64,000 nucleotides of DNA, taken from contig CP087217.1 in assembly GCA_020912385.1 (NCBI GenBank), positions 2,101,527 to 2,165,526 of the forward strand. Reading direction: 5' to 3'. This stretch comes from Neofusicoccum parvum. Its lineage: Eukaryota; Ascomycota; Dothideomycetes; Botryosphaeriales; Botryosphaeriaceae. Made by a program: the position numbers and the translations under genes. Positions within the stretch are counted from its first letter, which is position 1. The number at the start of each line of letters is the position of its first letter. The notes under the pieces were generated by a model, which saw nothing but the letters and a program-made list of their open reading frames with translations, searched no databases and was not told where the DNA came from. Shown in pieces: positions 41,851 to 53,121 of the stretch.

Positions 41851-44800
41851 TTAGTGATCGTGCGGCGGCTGCGTCGCCCCGCTAGTCCTATCTAGGCCAG
41901 ACAGCCGTGCAGTTGATTTTAGGAATTGAATCACCGCCTTCACTACCCGTATGTCCGGCCTCCATCGTTCCTTTGGCCCATCGACCGGTTGCCCAGTCCG
42001 CCAGTCCTGCCTCCTACTCCACCCTCCAAGCATGTATGAAACGTCACCCCACCTTTCCCCCACGCTACTTGCTAAATCTTTACGGGCCTGCTGCCACTGC
42101 GGGCAGACCAAAAGGACATGCTGTACTGTCTCCAGCCCATGTCCACACTCGCACTGTCCTGATTCCTCTCTCCGTAGCTGGTAGAGAAATTCCCGAAGGA
42201 AGCTATGATTAGTCCGACACTGGATGAGGATTGCTGCACTTTCCGCGTCGAGGCTATTATATAGCCGTAGTGTGTGTTGTCCTGGGAAGGCTCCATCCAG
42301 CTTGCGCGTGTATTTCCCCCACGGGCTTGGCTTTACTGCTGCGTCCTCTCGTTCCTGGCGTAGCCGCTGCCTTACCAGCGCCTCAACTGTTTCCCTTGCT
42401 CGCCGCCTGTTTCGCCTATCGATCGTTGGTCGTAGCCCAGGTACTGTTGTCTCTTGCGCGGCTTGGTGTGCCGCCTCGTTCCCGGCGACTCCACTATGGG
42501 CTGGAACCCACATAAACATGACTGCTGCGCCCTTAACCTCGATCCTAACTATAAGCTCCCGTATTCTCTTAACCAGATACTGGCCTGACAGGCTTGCTTG
42601 TGACGTCCCTACCCGCTGGAGTGCCTTTATACTGTCCGTAACTATCCAGAAAGTGTGCACGATGCGGCCCGGTATTGGTGCATTTATCTGCCGCGGGCGC
42701 TGGGCTAGCCATTCCAGTGCAAACACCATAGCTTGTAATTCCGCCATTACCACTGTTGAATTTTGGCTCCGTTCTACTGTCTCTTGCCTGATTACCGTGA
42801 AGCCTTTAATTCTAGTCCAGCGTACTGCTGCCGCGCCACAGAGCCCGTGCCTGCTTGACCCATCGGTAAAGATAGTATCCGCGGTCGGTAGGGTCTGCAC
42901 CTTAGCTGTCGCACTGTCCCGGTTGGTAATAACGATATTTGGCTGGATATCGCGCTCCCACGGTGGGAGCGTCCATGGTACAATAGTCTCTATAGGGGCT
43001 GTCCTTTCTGGAGCAATGATGCTTCCGTAATAGTCCCAAGTCTTTCTTAGTGGGGAGGGATATACCTCTCCCTGCTTAGGAAAACGCTTGACGCAGTCTA
43101 CTACTGGGTTATCCGCTGGTAGCGTGTATAGCCTTACTAGATACTTCGATACTTTTGCGCGTAACCGAAGATCTACTGGTATTAGGCACGCCTCTCCTTC
43201 GGCAGTAGGGAGGGCGACTGTACGGAAGGCGCCTGTGATCGCCTGTGCTCCTAATCGCTGGACTCTTTCTAGATGCCGTACTAGCTTTCCTACTCCTAGT
43301 CGCCCTGGACCGTACCACGTTGACGCCGCGTAGTCGGTTATTGGGGTAACCGTCGCCTGGTATAGTTGTCTCATTCCTCTTGGGCTAACACCTTTAAGTC
43401 TCTTGATCGCCAGGCATTGCGTGATCGCCTTGCTCGTAACCTTAGTGATATGAGGTACCATGGTAAGCTGGTTGTCGAGTAGGACCCCAAGCACTTTTAC
43501 TTGTTCACTATCCGGTATCTGTGTACCCTGGAATACTAACGGCGCCTCTGGCGAATCCCTTCGTCTGCTAAGCCGTGTAAAGTGGATCAACTTCGTCTTT
43601 TCTGCTTCGAACGTTGCTCCGCTCTCTACGGCCCAGTTTTCAGCCTTTGGAATTACTTCTTGTTGTAGTCTCTGGACGTTATAGCTGACGGTTGGGCCAG
43701 TAACCCACGCTGTGAAGTCGTCAACGAAGCCTAGAGACCCGCCCTTCTGGCTGATTTGGGCCTCTACGAGGTCTGCATTGTACAGGATATAGAGGATAGG
43801 TGATAGGGGCGAGCCTTGAGGTAGGCCCGCGTGCTTCACCTCTGCCACAGGCGAGCAGAAACCACCGACCGTGATACACGCTCTTCTCTCGCTACAGAAG
43901 CTCTCTACCCATCTTACGATAGCGGGGGGTATCCTCCTTGTCTGGAGTCTTTGACATAGAACCTCTTTATGGACTCCGTTGTACGCTCCTTGGACATCAA
44001 AGGTAACGAGGGAAAGAACCTGTTGTCTTCTCCACGCCCAAAAGACTTTCTCTATTAGGACGTTTAGTGCCTGCTCGCAGGACCTTTGCCGTCGGGCCCC
44101 GAAGTGGTTGGCAGGGAGCAGTCCGTTGGACTCAGCCAGATATGATAATCTGTTTGCTATGACCGCTTCTAGGCCTTTACTAATAGTTGGTAGTAGTGAA
44201 ATCGGTCTATAGGCCTTCGGCGCTGTATAGTCCGGTTTCCCTGACTTTCTTAGCGTGACGATCTTGGCTATTCGCCATGCTCTTGGTAGGTGGCCTAGCC
44301 GTAGTGATGCCTGGTACAGGCAGCTGACGTGTCGCCCTACTACCGGCCAGAGCTCTCTCCACACTCTAAATGTAAGGCCATCCGCCCCGGGCGCCTTTCG
44401 TGGGTTAGCTGTGAAGATTGCTCTTTTAACCTCGTCCTCAGTTAAAGGTGCCATAATGACTGGCTCCGGCTGTATAGCCTGGTTGGCCCCCCGTTTCCTT
44501 GGTGTCGCTTGTGGTGGGAAAAAGGTTTCCATTAGCATCTGGGCTTTTTCTTCGTCCGTACTAGCGGCCTTGTCGTCCTTTACAAGCGTTGGGACCTTGG
44601 TGAATGACTGTTCCATTTTGGTGAGAGCGTTTGCCCTCCACACGTTCCCTGGGTCCGAGATAAATTCTCGCCAATGCGCAGCTTTCTGTACACGGAGCTC
44701 CTGGAAGTATTGACGTCTAGCCTCTCGTAGCTGCTCGTGTACCTCGTATACCGGGTATCCCTGTCTCCGTAGCGCCGTGTAGTGATTTCTTAGTGACGAG

Positions 44801-45813
44801 ACTGTCCTCCGTAGGATTGATAGCCGCTCCGTCCACCACCTTTTTGCATATAGAGATGGTCGAGCTCTGGGTACCCGATACTGAATGGCTCCTTGAATGT
44901 GCTGTAGTAAGGTCTCGGCTTCCCCCTCTAGCGCGGCGGCGTCTAGGCACTGCGCTGGTGGTGGTAGCGTCTCTTCCAACTCTTTTCTTATAGCTCTCCA
45001 GTCCGCCTTCTCAAAAAGTAACCGTCTATCTTGTAAGGGGTTTCTGTATACCTCGAGGTCGAATTCCGTCTCTATAGCCCGGTGGTCGGACCCGTGGTCT
45101 GTTAGGTGGACTTGGCACTTGACCTTCCGGTTCGCGAGTAGCTCGGTCGCTAGTATTACGTCGATAGTAGATCTAGAGTTACCGTTATGGTGCTCCCATG
45201 TGATAGTCCCCGGTTCGAGTAGGGATTGCAGCTCCCGACGTTGAATGAGGTTAAGTAGCTCGTTAGCCTCTCCTTGTCTTGGATCTGTAGCCACCTGATC
45301 CCCTCCCCAGAGCTGGTCGCGGCGATTGACGTCGCCAGCCACTATAACTTGTAAGGCCTCTCCCTCTATCTTCTTTACTTGTTCGATTGTCTCCTCGAGG
45401 ATCTGGAGACGCTCCTTTAGTTGGTCTTCGTGATCGTATACCGTCTTCCCACCCCGGGGGATGTAGACGGAAAAAATCAGAACCGGAACCCCTTGGCTGC
45501 GAATAAGGACTGCCGCTATATCAGATGATTGGCTTGGAATAGACTGTCCCTGGGTGTTTTTGTTTAGCCAGAGCATCGCCCGAAAGCTATGCCTGACGTG
45601 TCCATCCTTTCGTTGTACTGTTGGAGTTATTGCTTCCCACTGATGGTGAGAAGTAACCCTCGCTTTACTCTCGCCCGAAAGCGTAAATATGTACGGCTCT
45701 GCAACTACCAGAACGTCGAACCGTGCCGTATCGGTATCGTTAAGGAGACTCCACTGGGTCTCCTTCTGTTTTCCGACGTTTAGCTGGAGGATCCGTAGTG
45801 GCTCCTCTAGCAT
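41851..45813 (-). CDS. LINE-B ORF2: endonuclease, reverse transcriptase, RNase H, intact (about 1320 aa)
   Basis: I place the start at 45813 (MLEEPLRILQLNVGKQ), directly at the endonuclease domain; the open frame extends to 45936. AP endonuclease spans about 1-235 (VIVAGDVNRRDQLWGG, DHGSDHRAIE). RT spans about 430-760 (RKAPGADGLTFRVW, TFDVQGAYNGVHKEVL, GLPQGSPLSPILYILY, GFVDDFTAWV). RNase H spans about 975-1100 (TIFTDGSSRHGLCGAA, MAELQAMVFALEWL, IVTDSIKAL, WVPAHSGVAGNEAAH). A C-terminal CCHC-like segment (CECGHGLETVQHVLLVC) follows. The ATG overlaps the ORF1 stop as ATGCTAG. Confidence 0.95.
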   Translation of the reverse strand: MLEEPLRILQLNVGKQKETQWSLLNDTDTARFDVLVVAEPYIFTLSGESKARVTSHHQWEAITPTVQRKDGHVRHSFRAMLWLNKNTQGQSIPSQSSDIAAVLIRSQGVPVLIFSVYIPRGGKTVYDHEDQLKERLQILEETIEQVKKIEGEALQVIVAGDVNRRDQLWGGDQVATDPRQGEANELLNLIQRRELQSLLEPGTITWEHHNGNSRSTIDVILATELLANRKVKCQVHLTDHGSDHRAIETEFDLEVYRNPLQDRRLLFEKADWRAIRKELEETLPPPAQCLDAAALEGEAETLLQHIQGAIQYRVPRARPSLYAKRWWTERLSILRRTVSSLRNHYTALRRQGYPVYEVHEQLREARRQYFQELRVQKAAHWREFISDPGNVWRANALTKMEQSFTKVPTLVKDDKAASTDEEKAQMLMETFFPPQATPRKRGANQAIQPEPVIMAPLTEDEVKRAIFTANPRKAPGADGLTFRVWRELWPVVGRHVSCLYQASLRLGHLPRAWRIAKIVTLRKSGKPDYTAPKAYRPISLLPTISKGLEAVIANRLSYLAESNGLLPANHFGARRQRSCEQALNVLIEKVFWAWRRQQVLSLVTFDVQGAYNGVHKEVLCQRLQTRRIPPAIVRWVESFCSERRACITVGGFCSPVAEVKHAGLPQGSPLSPILYILYNADLVEAQISQKGGSLGFVDDFTAWVTGPTVSYNVQRLQQEVIPKAENWAVESGATFEAEKTKLIHFTRLSRRRDSPEAPLVFQGTQIPDSEQVKVLGVLLDNQLTMVPHITKVTSKAITQCLAIKRLKGVSPRGMRQLYQATVTPITDYAASTWYGPGRLGVGKLVRHLERVQRLGAQAITGAFRTVALPTAEGEACLIPVDLRLRAKVSKYLVRLYTLPADNPVVDCVKRFPKQGEVYPSPLRKTWDYYGSIIAPERTAPIETIVPWTLPPWERDIQPNIVITNRDSATAKVQTLPTADTIFTDGSSRHGLCGAAAVRWTRIKGFTVIRQETVERSQNSTVVMAELQAMVFALEWLAQRPRQINAPIPGRIVHTFWIVTDSIKALQRVGTSQASLSGQYLVKRIRELIVRIEVKGAAVMFMWVPAHSGVAGNEAAHQAAQETTVPGLRPTIDRRNRRRARETVEALVRQRLRQEREDAAVKPSPWGKYTRKLDGAFPGQHTLRLYNSLDAESAAILIQCRTNHSFLREFLYQLRREESGQCECGHGLETVQHVLLVCPQWQQARKDLASSVGERWGDVSYMLGGWSRRQDWRTGQPVDGPKERWRPDIRVVKAVIQFLKSTARLSGLDRTSGATQPPHDH

Positions 45814-47159
45814 GTAGTTGTAGGGGCGTCTTCCATCGCTACGTCCCTCCTTTGCTGGATGGACCTCCTTGTGTTTCTTGGGTGGAAAGGGCAGCTCCGG
45901 TCGAAGATCGTGTGAGCATCGCCGCAGGCTGGGCATTTTAGGTTGTCCCTGTTATTACATTCGCGGGTCTGGTGGGGCCCGGCGCAGATACCGCATACCG
46001 CCCTCCTTGTGCAGCGGCTCTGTTTGTGTCCATACGTGTTGCAGTTAAAACAAGGTCCCTTTAGCTCGCCCTTCTCAAACTCAGAGCAGAAGGCCGCTGA
46101 TGCGCCAAATAAGACCGTACGGTTCTGCAGAAGGTGCCCTACCGCCTCCTTCCTTGCAAGCCAGATTACTAGAGATCCTACCGGCTTTTCAGATTTTGCC
46201 TTACTCAGCCACGATATCTTCATTCCAGTACAGTCGATTTCCGCTGTGCTGTTATCCCGCTTGAATTCTTCGAGCACTTCCTGCCGAAGGGTCCTCCCGT
46301 CGTTAACGCTGTGGTCCATTACCATTTGCTTGGCCACCCCATCACACTTGAGTGGGAACCATGTCTCTCCCCTCATTCGAGCCCCAGGCATAGCCGTATA
46401 TAGCCACTGAGGGTGCCTCCTTGCTGTAGATGCTTCGGTCTCGTTCCTAAAGACGACGTCGAAACGTTCTCCAGGTAGGATCCTTATGAATCTTATGCCC
46501 GTCTCTTGTGTGGCTTCCATGCTCTTTAGTGCCTCCTCAAGGGTCTTTTTCATCTTGTTCGCGTCGCTTTTCTCTTCCTTCGTCCTCGTGGCATCTATAG
46601 TAATTGCCTGTTTCTCCTCGTTTGCTGGACGGGGTCCCGCGGCCTGAGCGGGCTTCCGGATTCTGACGCTGGGTTGGAGCGGGGTGTTAGCGTTGCCAGC
46701 TACTACGGCGCTGTAGGTAGGCTTCTTCGCTGAATTCCCGAGCTCTGTAATAGACTCTCCGATCTTTCTTGCTGCTTCTCTCTGCTCGTTACGGTCGGCT
46801 ATAGCTTTATCAGCTTGAGCCTTTACCTCTACTGATAGCGCTTCTACGAGGTCCCGTAGAGCCTTATTTTCGGCTGTCTGGGCGCGAATAACTTCGCCTA
46901 GCTCACTGATAGTCCTGGTCTGTCCCTTGACTGCCTCCTGTAGTTGGGAGACCTGCTCTGCGACTGCCGTTAAGCCACGCGCCATACCGTCGACACCGCT
47001 TAACGTCGTCCTAGCGGCCCTCAGGCCGCTTGGTTTGGTCACCTCAGTACCAGTCTTGCTCCTTGTAGCCCTTCTAGTATGCGCGATATCCCCCTGGGGC
47101 CCTGGATGCGCGCTACTACCCCCCCCTTCCACCACGATTTCGTCGTTTTCGACGTCCAT
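45807..47159 (-). CDS. LINE-B ORF1: zinc-knuckle protein, intact (about 450 aa)
   Basis: The open frame runs to 47333, but that start lies beyond the element's 5' boundary, so I use the internal Met at 47159 (MDVENDEIVVEGGG). A long coiled coil (about residues 60-150, with VSQLQEAVKGQTRTISELGE) precedes a central domain and three knuckles: CFNCNTYGHKQSRC, CGICAGPHQTREC and CPACGDAHTIFDRSC. The final TAG (45807-45809) is 1 nt past the ORF2 ATG. Confidence 0.88.
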   Translation of the reverse strand: MDVENDEIVVEGGGSSAHPGPQGDIAHTRRATRSKTGTEVTKPSGLRAARTTLSGVDGMARGLTAVAEQVSQLQEAVKGQTRTISELGEVIRAQTAENKALRDLVEALSVEVKAQADKAIADRNEQREAARKIGESITELGNSAKKPTYSAVVAGNANTPLQPSVRIRKPAQAAGPRPANEEKQAITIDATRTKEEKSDANKMKKTLEEALKSMEATQETGIRFIRILPGERFDVVFRNETEASTARRHPQWLYTAMPGARMRGETWFPLKCDGVAKQMVMDHSVNDGRTLRQEVLEEFKRDNSTAEIDCTGMKISWLSKAKSEKPVGSLVIWLARKEAVGHLLQNRTVLFGASAAFCSEFEKGELKGPCFNCNTYGHKQSRCTRRAVCGICAGPHQTRECNNRDNLKCPACGDAHTIFDRSCPFHPRNTRRSIQQRRDVAMEDAPTTTC

Positions 47160-47304
47160 CGTGGGGGTGGCCCGTGCGTCTTCGGCTATCCGAACCGCAC
47201 AACGCCCGTTTTTGGTGTTTTCGCAACCTGCGAACTCGCTCGACAACGCTATAAGCAACAAAGACCCGTCAACGTAGGACGGGTGACAAGTCCTAAGATA
47301 TATG

Positions 47305-47624
47305 CTCAAATCCACCGCGCTCTTTAAATGCACTGCGCAGGGGTCTTTCCGTTTTCGTATAAGCCTTCCCGCACCTCACCGCCTCCGCGCCTCATCAAAA
47401 TTCTGCCAGCATCTTTCGCCCCAGCTTATCTCGGACGATTAAGTAGTTAAAATAGATTAGTATCTCGTAATTGGAACGCGCTTGGATCGCGCTTCGATAC
47501 AGGCGTAAAAAAAAAAGATGGTACACGCGTCTAATAAGCTGGCTTCCTCCACTCGTTAATCTAGTACTTCTCCCATCGTTAGAAAACAGCTAAGTTTGCC
47601 GTAATCATCGCTACAAAAGCAACT
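47305..47624. other. Intergenic, 5' flank of the OrsD-recombinase gene
   Basis: No ORF or repeat recognised apart from a short poly-A run near 47508. It presumably contains the promoter of the 47625 gene. Confidence 0.4.
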
Positions 47625-50276
47625 ATGTCGCAATCAACCGAGTATTTTCACTATCTTTCTGAATACCACTTACTGGTCTGTAAGAGCTGCGGGTACGCTG
47701 TCTGTCTAGACCAAATTCGAAGCCATCTACGGGGCAAGTACCACGAGTTGCCCCTAAAAGAAACCGCCGCAGTCTTAGCCGATGTGCAGCGTAGATGGCC
47801 GGATCAAGCTCAGAACGCGCGCGACGTCTTTATTCCAGCCAAGGTAACCCAGCCTATCGCCTACCTACCTCTATACAAGGACGGATTACTTTGCCAGCTC
47901 GAGCCTCAGCAGTGTCACTATATCTGCCGGAAGATGAACGTTCTCAAAACCCATTGGCGCGAAGCCCACCAATGGTCTCTAAGTACTAGGGGTAGACCCA
48001 GTAAACAAAAGGAGAAGCAGATCCAAACCCGTCTACAAACTAGAAGAAAAGAAGTCTTCTGCCAGAGATTTTTCATCCAAACCTACGGCTCGCAGTACTT
48101 CCAAGTTGAGCAGGTAGATACTAGTAATAAGGGAGAGGAGGAGGAGGAGATGGATATCGGCGCGTTAGGCGTCCACCAAGCGAGCGACCTTATTAGAAGG
48201 CTTGTCGAGAGAGACCTTCAGGAGCGCGATCGCGTGCTCTCCGACGCACGCCATATCTACTACGATGAAACTACTAAAACCGAGGTCTCTCCGTGGCTAG
48301 AGATGACCCGCTGGCCGTCCTTTTTCAACCGTCTTAACCTCTCTGAGGTCTCCACGCTCGCCTACGCGGCCGACCCTACCGAAGAGCCGTTGCTTACTCT
48401 ACTCTCCGAGAGCCTGGATCGGCTTGTCGAGCGGGCGTACCAGTCTATCTGCGAGGACAAGATCAGCGTGTTTGACCAGGCCCGCATCAACAGCTTTATG
48501 GCCGGCGAGCCCTCGGGCACGGAGCGGCTACTCATGATCAAGCTGCAGAAGAACACTTTCCGGAGCTACAAGTATCTGTAGAAGCGCCTTCTCTGCTTTA
48601 CCTGCCGGACGAGCCGGGTGGACCAGCTAATTCAACTTGCACACCGGTTCACTCCTTCTCAGTTGTCCCATATTGAGGCTGTACTGTCACTATCTAGTGA
48701 CCTGCGGGCTCTTATCTCGGACAGCAGCAGCAGCGGTATTTCCGGCGAAGCAGCGAGCGCTCAGAAGCAAGTAGAGGCCGCTCTAGATAGGGCGTGCCTC
48801 CTCCTCTGTATCTCCCTTCTAGACCACAATATCAGGGGTAGCCATTTTGAAAGCCCCGTGCTTAGCTTCCTCGCCGTCCTCGGCATTGACGAGAAAAAGG
48901 ATTGCGGCTTCCACGGGCCGCTCACATACTCGCCCCAGCTGTCCAAATTCATCAAGATCGCACAGATGCTCGTTATCGAGCGGGCCGTGCTTGCTGCAGA
49001 TGAAGGGGCTATTGAATACCCCTCCGACTTGCTCGACGAGATGAGACAGCGCTTTATGGTCCGAGGGTCTCGCTCAGCTTTCGACTGGGTATGCAGGCTC
49101 CGCGCCTACGCAAAGAAGGTGGTGAGCAATACTACGGTTACTGGCCATATCATCTGGTCGGACGATATCAGCACAGTGACCTACAAGCAGGCGACCGTTA
49201 GCATGGAGCAGCTTAAGTCCTTTATCAGCCTTGAGATGGGTCTGGCCCAACAGGAGCTACGAGATCTACTTCTAATCCATCCGGAGGAGAAGCATGAAGA
49301 GGTTGTACCTGCTCTCGTCCTTCACCGTCTACAGGACGACCATAGTAATGGTCAAAATGGTTGGAGTTTCCTCAAGGACGCTAGAAATGCGGCCCAGTTT
49401 GAACTACCTGGTGGAAGTGGAAACTGGCTGATCAACCGTGTACTCGACAATGACTGGCTCCGGGATGAGCTCGTGTCTCTTGGAAAAAAGAGGGAGCTAC
49501 GTTGGAAGAAACCGGCTGTAAGCCAGTACCTCGCTAAGGTCGACCGCTTTCTTGAGCGCCTACTACTTCTAGTCCACTTGACGTCTGGACAACCCGCACG
49601 TGGCACCGAACTGGTGAGCCTACAGCATTGTAACACCCGGCAGGGCCACCACCAGAGTATTTTCATTGAGAATGGCCTCGTCGGCACGGTTACGTCCTAC
49701 CATAAGGGATACAACGTTACTGGCTCAACAAAAATCATCCACCGATATCTCCCGAGGGAGGTTAGCGAGTTGCTAGTGTATTACCTCTGGCTAGTCCTGC
49801 CATTCTGGCAGAAACTCGAGACCTTGGCTTTTCAACGGCTAGAACAATCGTCATCCTTTCTGTGGCCGAAGGGAGCTGGCGGCTGGGATAGTAGTAGGCT
49901 AGGAGCTGTTCTGGCAAGGGAAACGAGCATGCATCTAGGCACGACGCTTAACATCATGACGTACAGGCATATTGCTATTGCAATCTCACGCCAGCATCTG
50001 AAATGTGGGGGTTTTAAACGGGACTATGGAATGGACAAGAAGCTGGCAGATGAGCAGGCAACTCACGGCTCTTGGATTGCGGGCACAGTGTACGCGAGAG
50101 GTCTCCAGGAGGCGCCTGGACATGTGGAGGCACGAAGAATAGAATACCGGGCTACTAGTCGGGAGTGGCATAGTTTTCTTGGGTTTCGGGTGTATCTTGG
50201 GGCTCGGAAGCGCCCGCTAATAGAAGATGAAAGTCTAGGAGACGGAGTATCAAAGAGGGCCTGCTTGGGATGGTAA
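47625..50276 (+). pseudogene. OrsD-like/tyrosine-recombinase-like gene, one in-frame TAG, no helicase
   Basis: One frame of 884 codons, broken only by TAG at 48579-48581. The N-terminus is OrsD-like (DUF3505): C2H2-like CKSCGYAVCLDQIRSH...KYH, then PLYKDGLLCQ, a second finger CHYICRKMNVLKTHWREAH and CQRFF..YGSQYFQVEQ. The C-terminal half has recombinase-type landmarks: LTSGQPARGTELVSL (Arg box), TSYHKGYN, TYRHIAIAISRQHL (Arg-His box) and THGSWIAGTVYARG (His...Tyr box). The gene stops shortly after the Tyr box, at 50274-50276, with no helicase following. The single TAG fits CAG or TGG mutation. It could be a pseudogene, or a gene tolerant of one UAG, or it could use internal initiation at 48618. 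Confidence 0.75.
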
Positions 50277-51669
50277 ACTGTTTTCTTTTAGGATTGTATT
50301 ATTTTTCTTTTTCCTAATCGGGTTTTATAGGTGTCTACTTTATAGAGGCGTATAGGTCTAATTAAGCGATTATAGAAGACGAAAAAGAAAAGAAGTAGTG
50401 AGGAGAGATGGTAGTAGGTAAAAAGGCAAGCGGTTTAGCCCCGCCCCGAAGGGCGAGGCTAAGTCTAACCAGGCATCACGTCGTTGGTTACCCGCAACCA
50501 ATGGGGGAATTTAACTCGATGATACCTGGCCAGAGAATTACAACACGGATAACGCGGTCCGAGGGACCTCACCGTGCCGGGCAACCCTGCTCCCACCCCA
50601 GCCGACCGGTGGTCGACTAGGGGGGCCCTCAATAGACGCACTGGTCGTGAGACCAGCAGTAGGCAATCAGTCCCCGAATCACCGGGAACAACCATCCTGT
50701 GCCGACCCAAGGGTCGACAGGCGCCGTCAGCCAAGCTGTTTTCCGACTGCACCAGGCAGCCGTTTGATGAGATAAGGTTGGAGGATTGAATACATATACC
50801 AAGTAAAAATAAGTCAACGTGGTCGAATGAGGCTGAAATTGGGACATGTGATAGAGGAGGGAAAACCGAGTATTTTGACGTATTTTTCGTATCTTTCCGC
50901 GCGTCGGGCGAGGAGTTATTCAATTTCGAAGATTTAGGCGGCGCGGAGCGGGCAGGAATCGAACTCGTGACCTTTGGATAAGAATCCTGCGAGGAAAGCG
51001 GGCGTGGAAAGGGGGGAAAAGAGAAGGGAGGGGAGGGGAGGAGGCCCTTTTATAGCTATCTACTCACTCTTCAACCGTGCACGCGCTAAGCTAAATTGAT
51101 TTAGATTCGCTTTAGAGCGCTAAAGAGAAGCGTCTAATTGTTACGGCGCAGCCTATACAGAACCTGGGTAGAAGGAAAGGAAGGTGATGGAATTCGCGCT
51201 TGATCGGTCGGAAGCGATGAATGAATGGCTTGATTGCCTGGTTGCTGAGGCGCTTGTGGTCTTGATCCCCAAGACGTCTCAGAATGAATGACTAAGCTAA
51301 TATACTATCCAATAACAGATAACGGAGGTGATTGAGCTCATTTTCCATTAGAAGGACAAGCGGGGCGCCTACACGCCCGTAAAAAGAAGATCCACCGGCG
51401 GGAAGTCACGTGACTCCCGGTTCAGCCGTTCGAAGCCTTGGCACTCTGAACTCCTGAACCGCAGGAGTTCAGACGTTCAACCGCTTGGCGGAATGAACCT
51501 ATAAACTATCAGATTGTATAGACTCTCCTACGTATATAAACCATACTTATTAGCATAGCTTTGACCTTCGTGGTCAATTTACTTCGATAATCAATCTACA
51601 TTATTGATTAGTAATACGGCCTTCGTACGTAGTGCTCAGATACGTGTATTCATCACTTCGTTCTCTCTC
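50277..51669. other. Intergenic, 1.4 kb, no gene recognised
   Basis: Short ORFs only. A tRNA-3'-half-like stretch lies on the minus strand near 50940-51000 (GAGTTCGATTCC resembles a B box), but no cloverleaf forms. A GGAGGGGAGGGG purine run is near 51030. CCCTAACCGAGAAGG begins at 51671, where the LINE stack starts. Confidence 0.45.
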
Positions 51670-51687
51670 ACCCTAACCGAGAAGGTT

Positions 51688-53098
51688 TGATTGAGTTGAG
51701 TTGAGTTGAGTTGAATTCATTTACCCTAACCCATCGCCCTGAGCGATATGCAGGCTACGACTATTCAAAGAATTTCAATGCTAGTATACATGTTGTGTGT
51801 CAATTTGAGAGAAGGAGAAGGTAAAGGGAGGCAGAGAGTAAGGTGTTAGGTGTGTGGTGTAAAGAGTGTTTTACGCTATGGGTTTATCTCTGTTTATAAA
51901 CCGCTGTGTGTCTTGCGCAAAGCTGAGTACAGCCTGTAGCTGTGATGCTGTTATCCTCTAATTGTCTTTGCTTTGGGTGGCTGCTGTGTTGCTTGGTGGC
52001 TTTCCACCTAGCAAGGCCGGTAGGCTGTTCTGTTGGAGTCCACTATCTTGGAGCATCTTTTGACGGCTTTGCTGGAGCAGGTGGCAATCAAGAAGGACAT
52101 GTGAGACTAATTCAACTTCTCCATATTTACACTGCTCATCATTGATTCGGCCCATCCGCTTGCGGTGTTGGTTGAGCCAGCAATGGCCTGTTCGTAGCTG
52201 GGCAAGGAGACCAGCCAGGCTCCTTGGAAGCTTGTCGTATAAGTGTCGGGTGTGAAGGCCTGGTGGTGCTGTATCAATGTTTCGAAGGTGTTGGCCTTTG
52301 TCTGAGTTCTTCCACTCTGCTGTCTAGGATGCATGTGCTGCTTCTTTGGATGCCTGGATCTGGAGCGATGCTAGTGGTTTAAAGCTGTGTTCTCTAAGAC
52401 GTGTAGTTGCAGCTTTAGCAAGCTTATCTACTTCTTCGTTTCCTCTGATTTTGCTGTGGCTTGGGACCTATTAAAGGGAAAAGCTAATCTGATGGCTGTC
52501 TCTAATCTTCTGGGCTGTTTCTGTGATGGACCGCACTATGCCTTGACCTGATCGCTGTTTGTGTGGGTTTGCTAATGCTTGTAAGGCTGCCTTCGAATCG
52601 CTGTAGATTGTGTAGGATACCGGGTTTGAATTGCCTTCTTTAAGGTTTTGTTCTACTGCCAGTTCTATGCCGGTACTGATAGCAACAAGCTCCGCAGCTG
52701 TGATGCTATAGAACCTACTAGAGCCAACTCCTTTCTGGGCTTGCCTGTAGATTTTTTGCGTCTGATTGAGGATTACTGCAGCTGCTCTAAGTTGTCCTTC
52801 TATTTTGGATGCGTCTGTGAAGACTCTTCTAGACTGGTTCGAATAGAGCATTTCTTTAAAGTCCTCTAGAGTCTGAGATTCCGGAAGCTGTAGTTGAATA
52901 TCATCCAGAGGTAGAGGTTTCCATGGTGGAAGGGGGTAGGTGTCGATTACTTTAATGTCTTCTACTAGGCTTGGGCTTTGTAGCTTGAGAGTTATATTGA
53001 GGGGGCTAAGAAAGCTAATGGCTAGGTCGAGCTTTCAGGTTCCTTTAACCAGCACCTTGCATGGGTGTGAGGTTGGAAGTGTTTTAAGATTGCAGATA
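51688..53098 (-). mobile_element. LINE-C1: 5'-truncated LINE, RNase H and C-terminal region only
   Basis: The minus-strand fragment ends in an (AACTC)n tail (51690-51715). RNase H at 52471-52851 shows VFTDASKIEGQLRAAAVI, ITAAELVAISTGIELA and TIYSDSKAALQAL. The downstream Cys/His-type segment has been altered. Flanks carry near-identical ACCCTAACCGA(G)AAGGTT at 51670-51687 and 53099-53115. Frames are broken. Confidence 0.82.
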
Positions 53099-53121
53099 AC
53101 CCTAACCGAAAGGTTGATTGA

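Larger units (their letters stand above)
41723..47291 (-). mobile_element. LINE-B: intact non-LTR retrotransposon with RNase H
   Basis: 5.6-kb element on the minus strand with a 13-bp target-site duplication CCTAAGATATATG (41710-41722 and 47292-47304). Its 3' end is a (GGATT)n pentamer run (41721-41745, plus-strand reading), and both ORFs are open. It is a different family from LINE-A because it carries RNase H. Confidence 0.93.

Noticed and set aside
45807..47333. LINE-B ORF1 starting at the first Met (47333)
   Set aside because: That Met lies outside the element, beyond the target-site duplication at 47292-47304.
50938..51010. Possible tRNA gene or tRNA-derived SINE on the minus strand
   Set aside because: A B-box-like GAGTTCGATTCC is present, but the T-stem pairs poorly, the anticodon arm does not fold to seven loop bases with five pairs, and no A box is seen.
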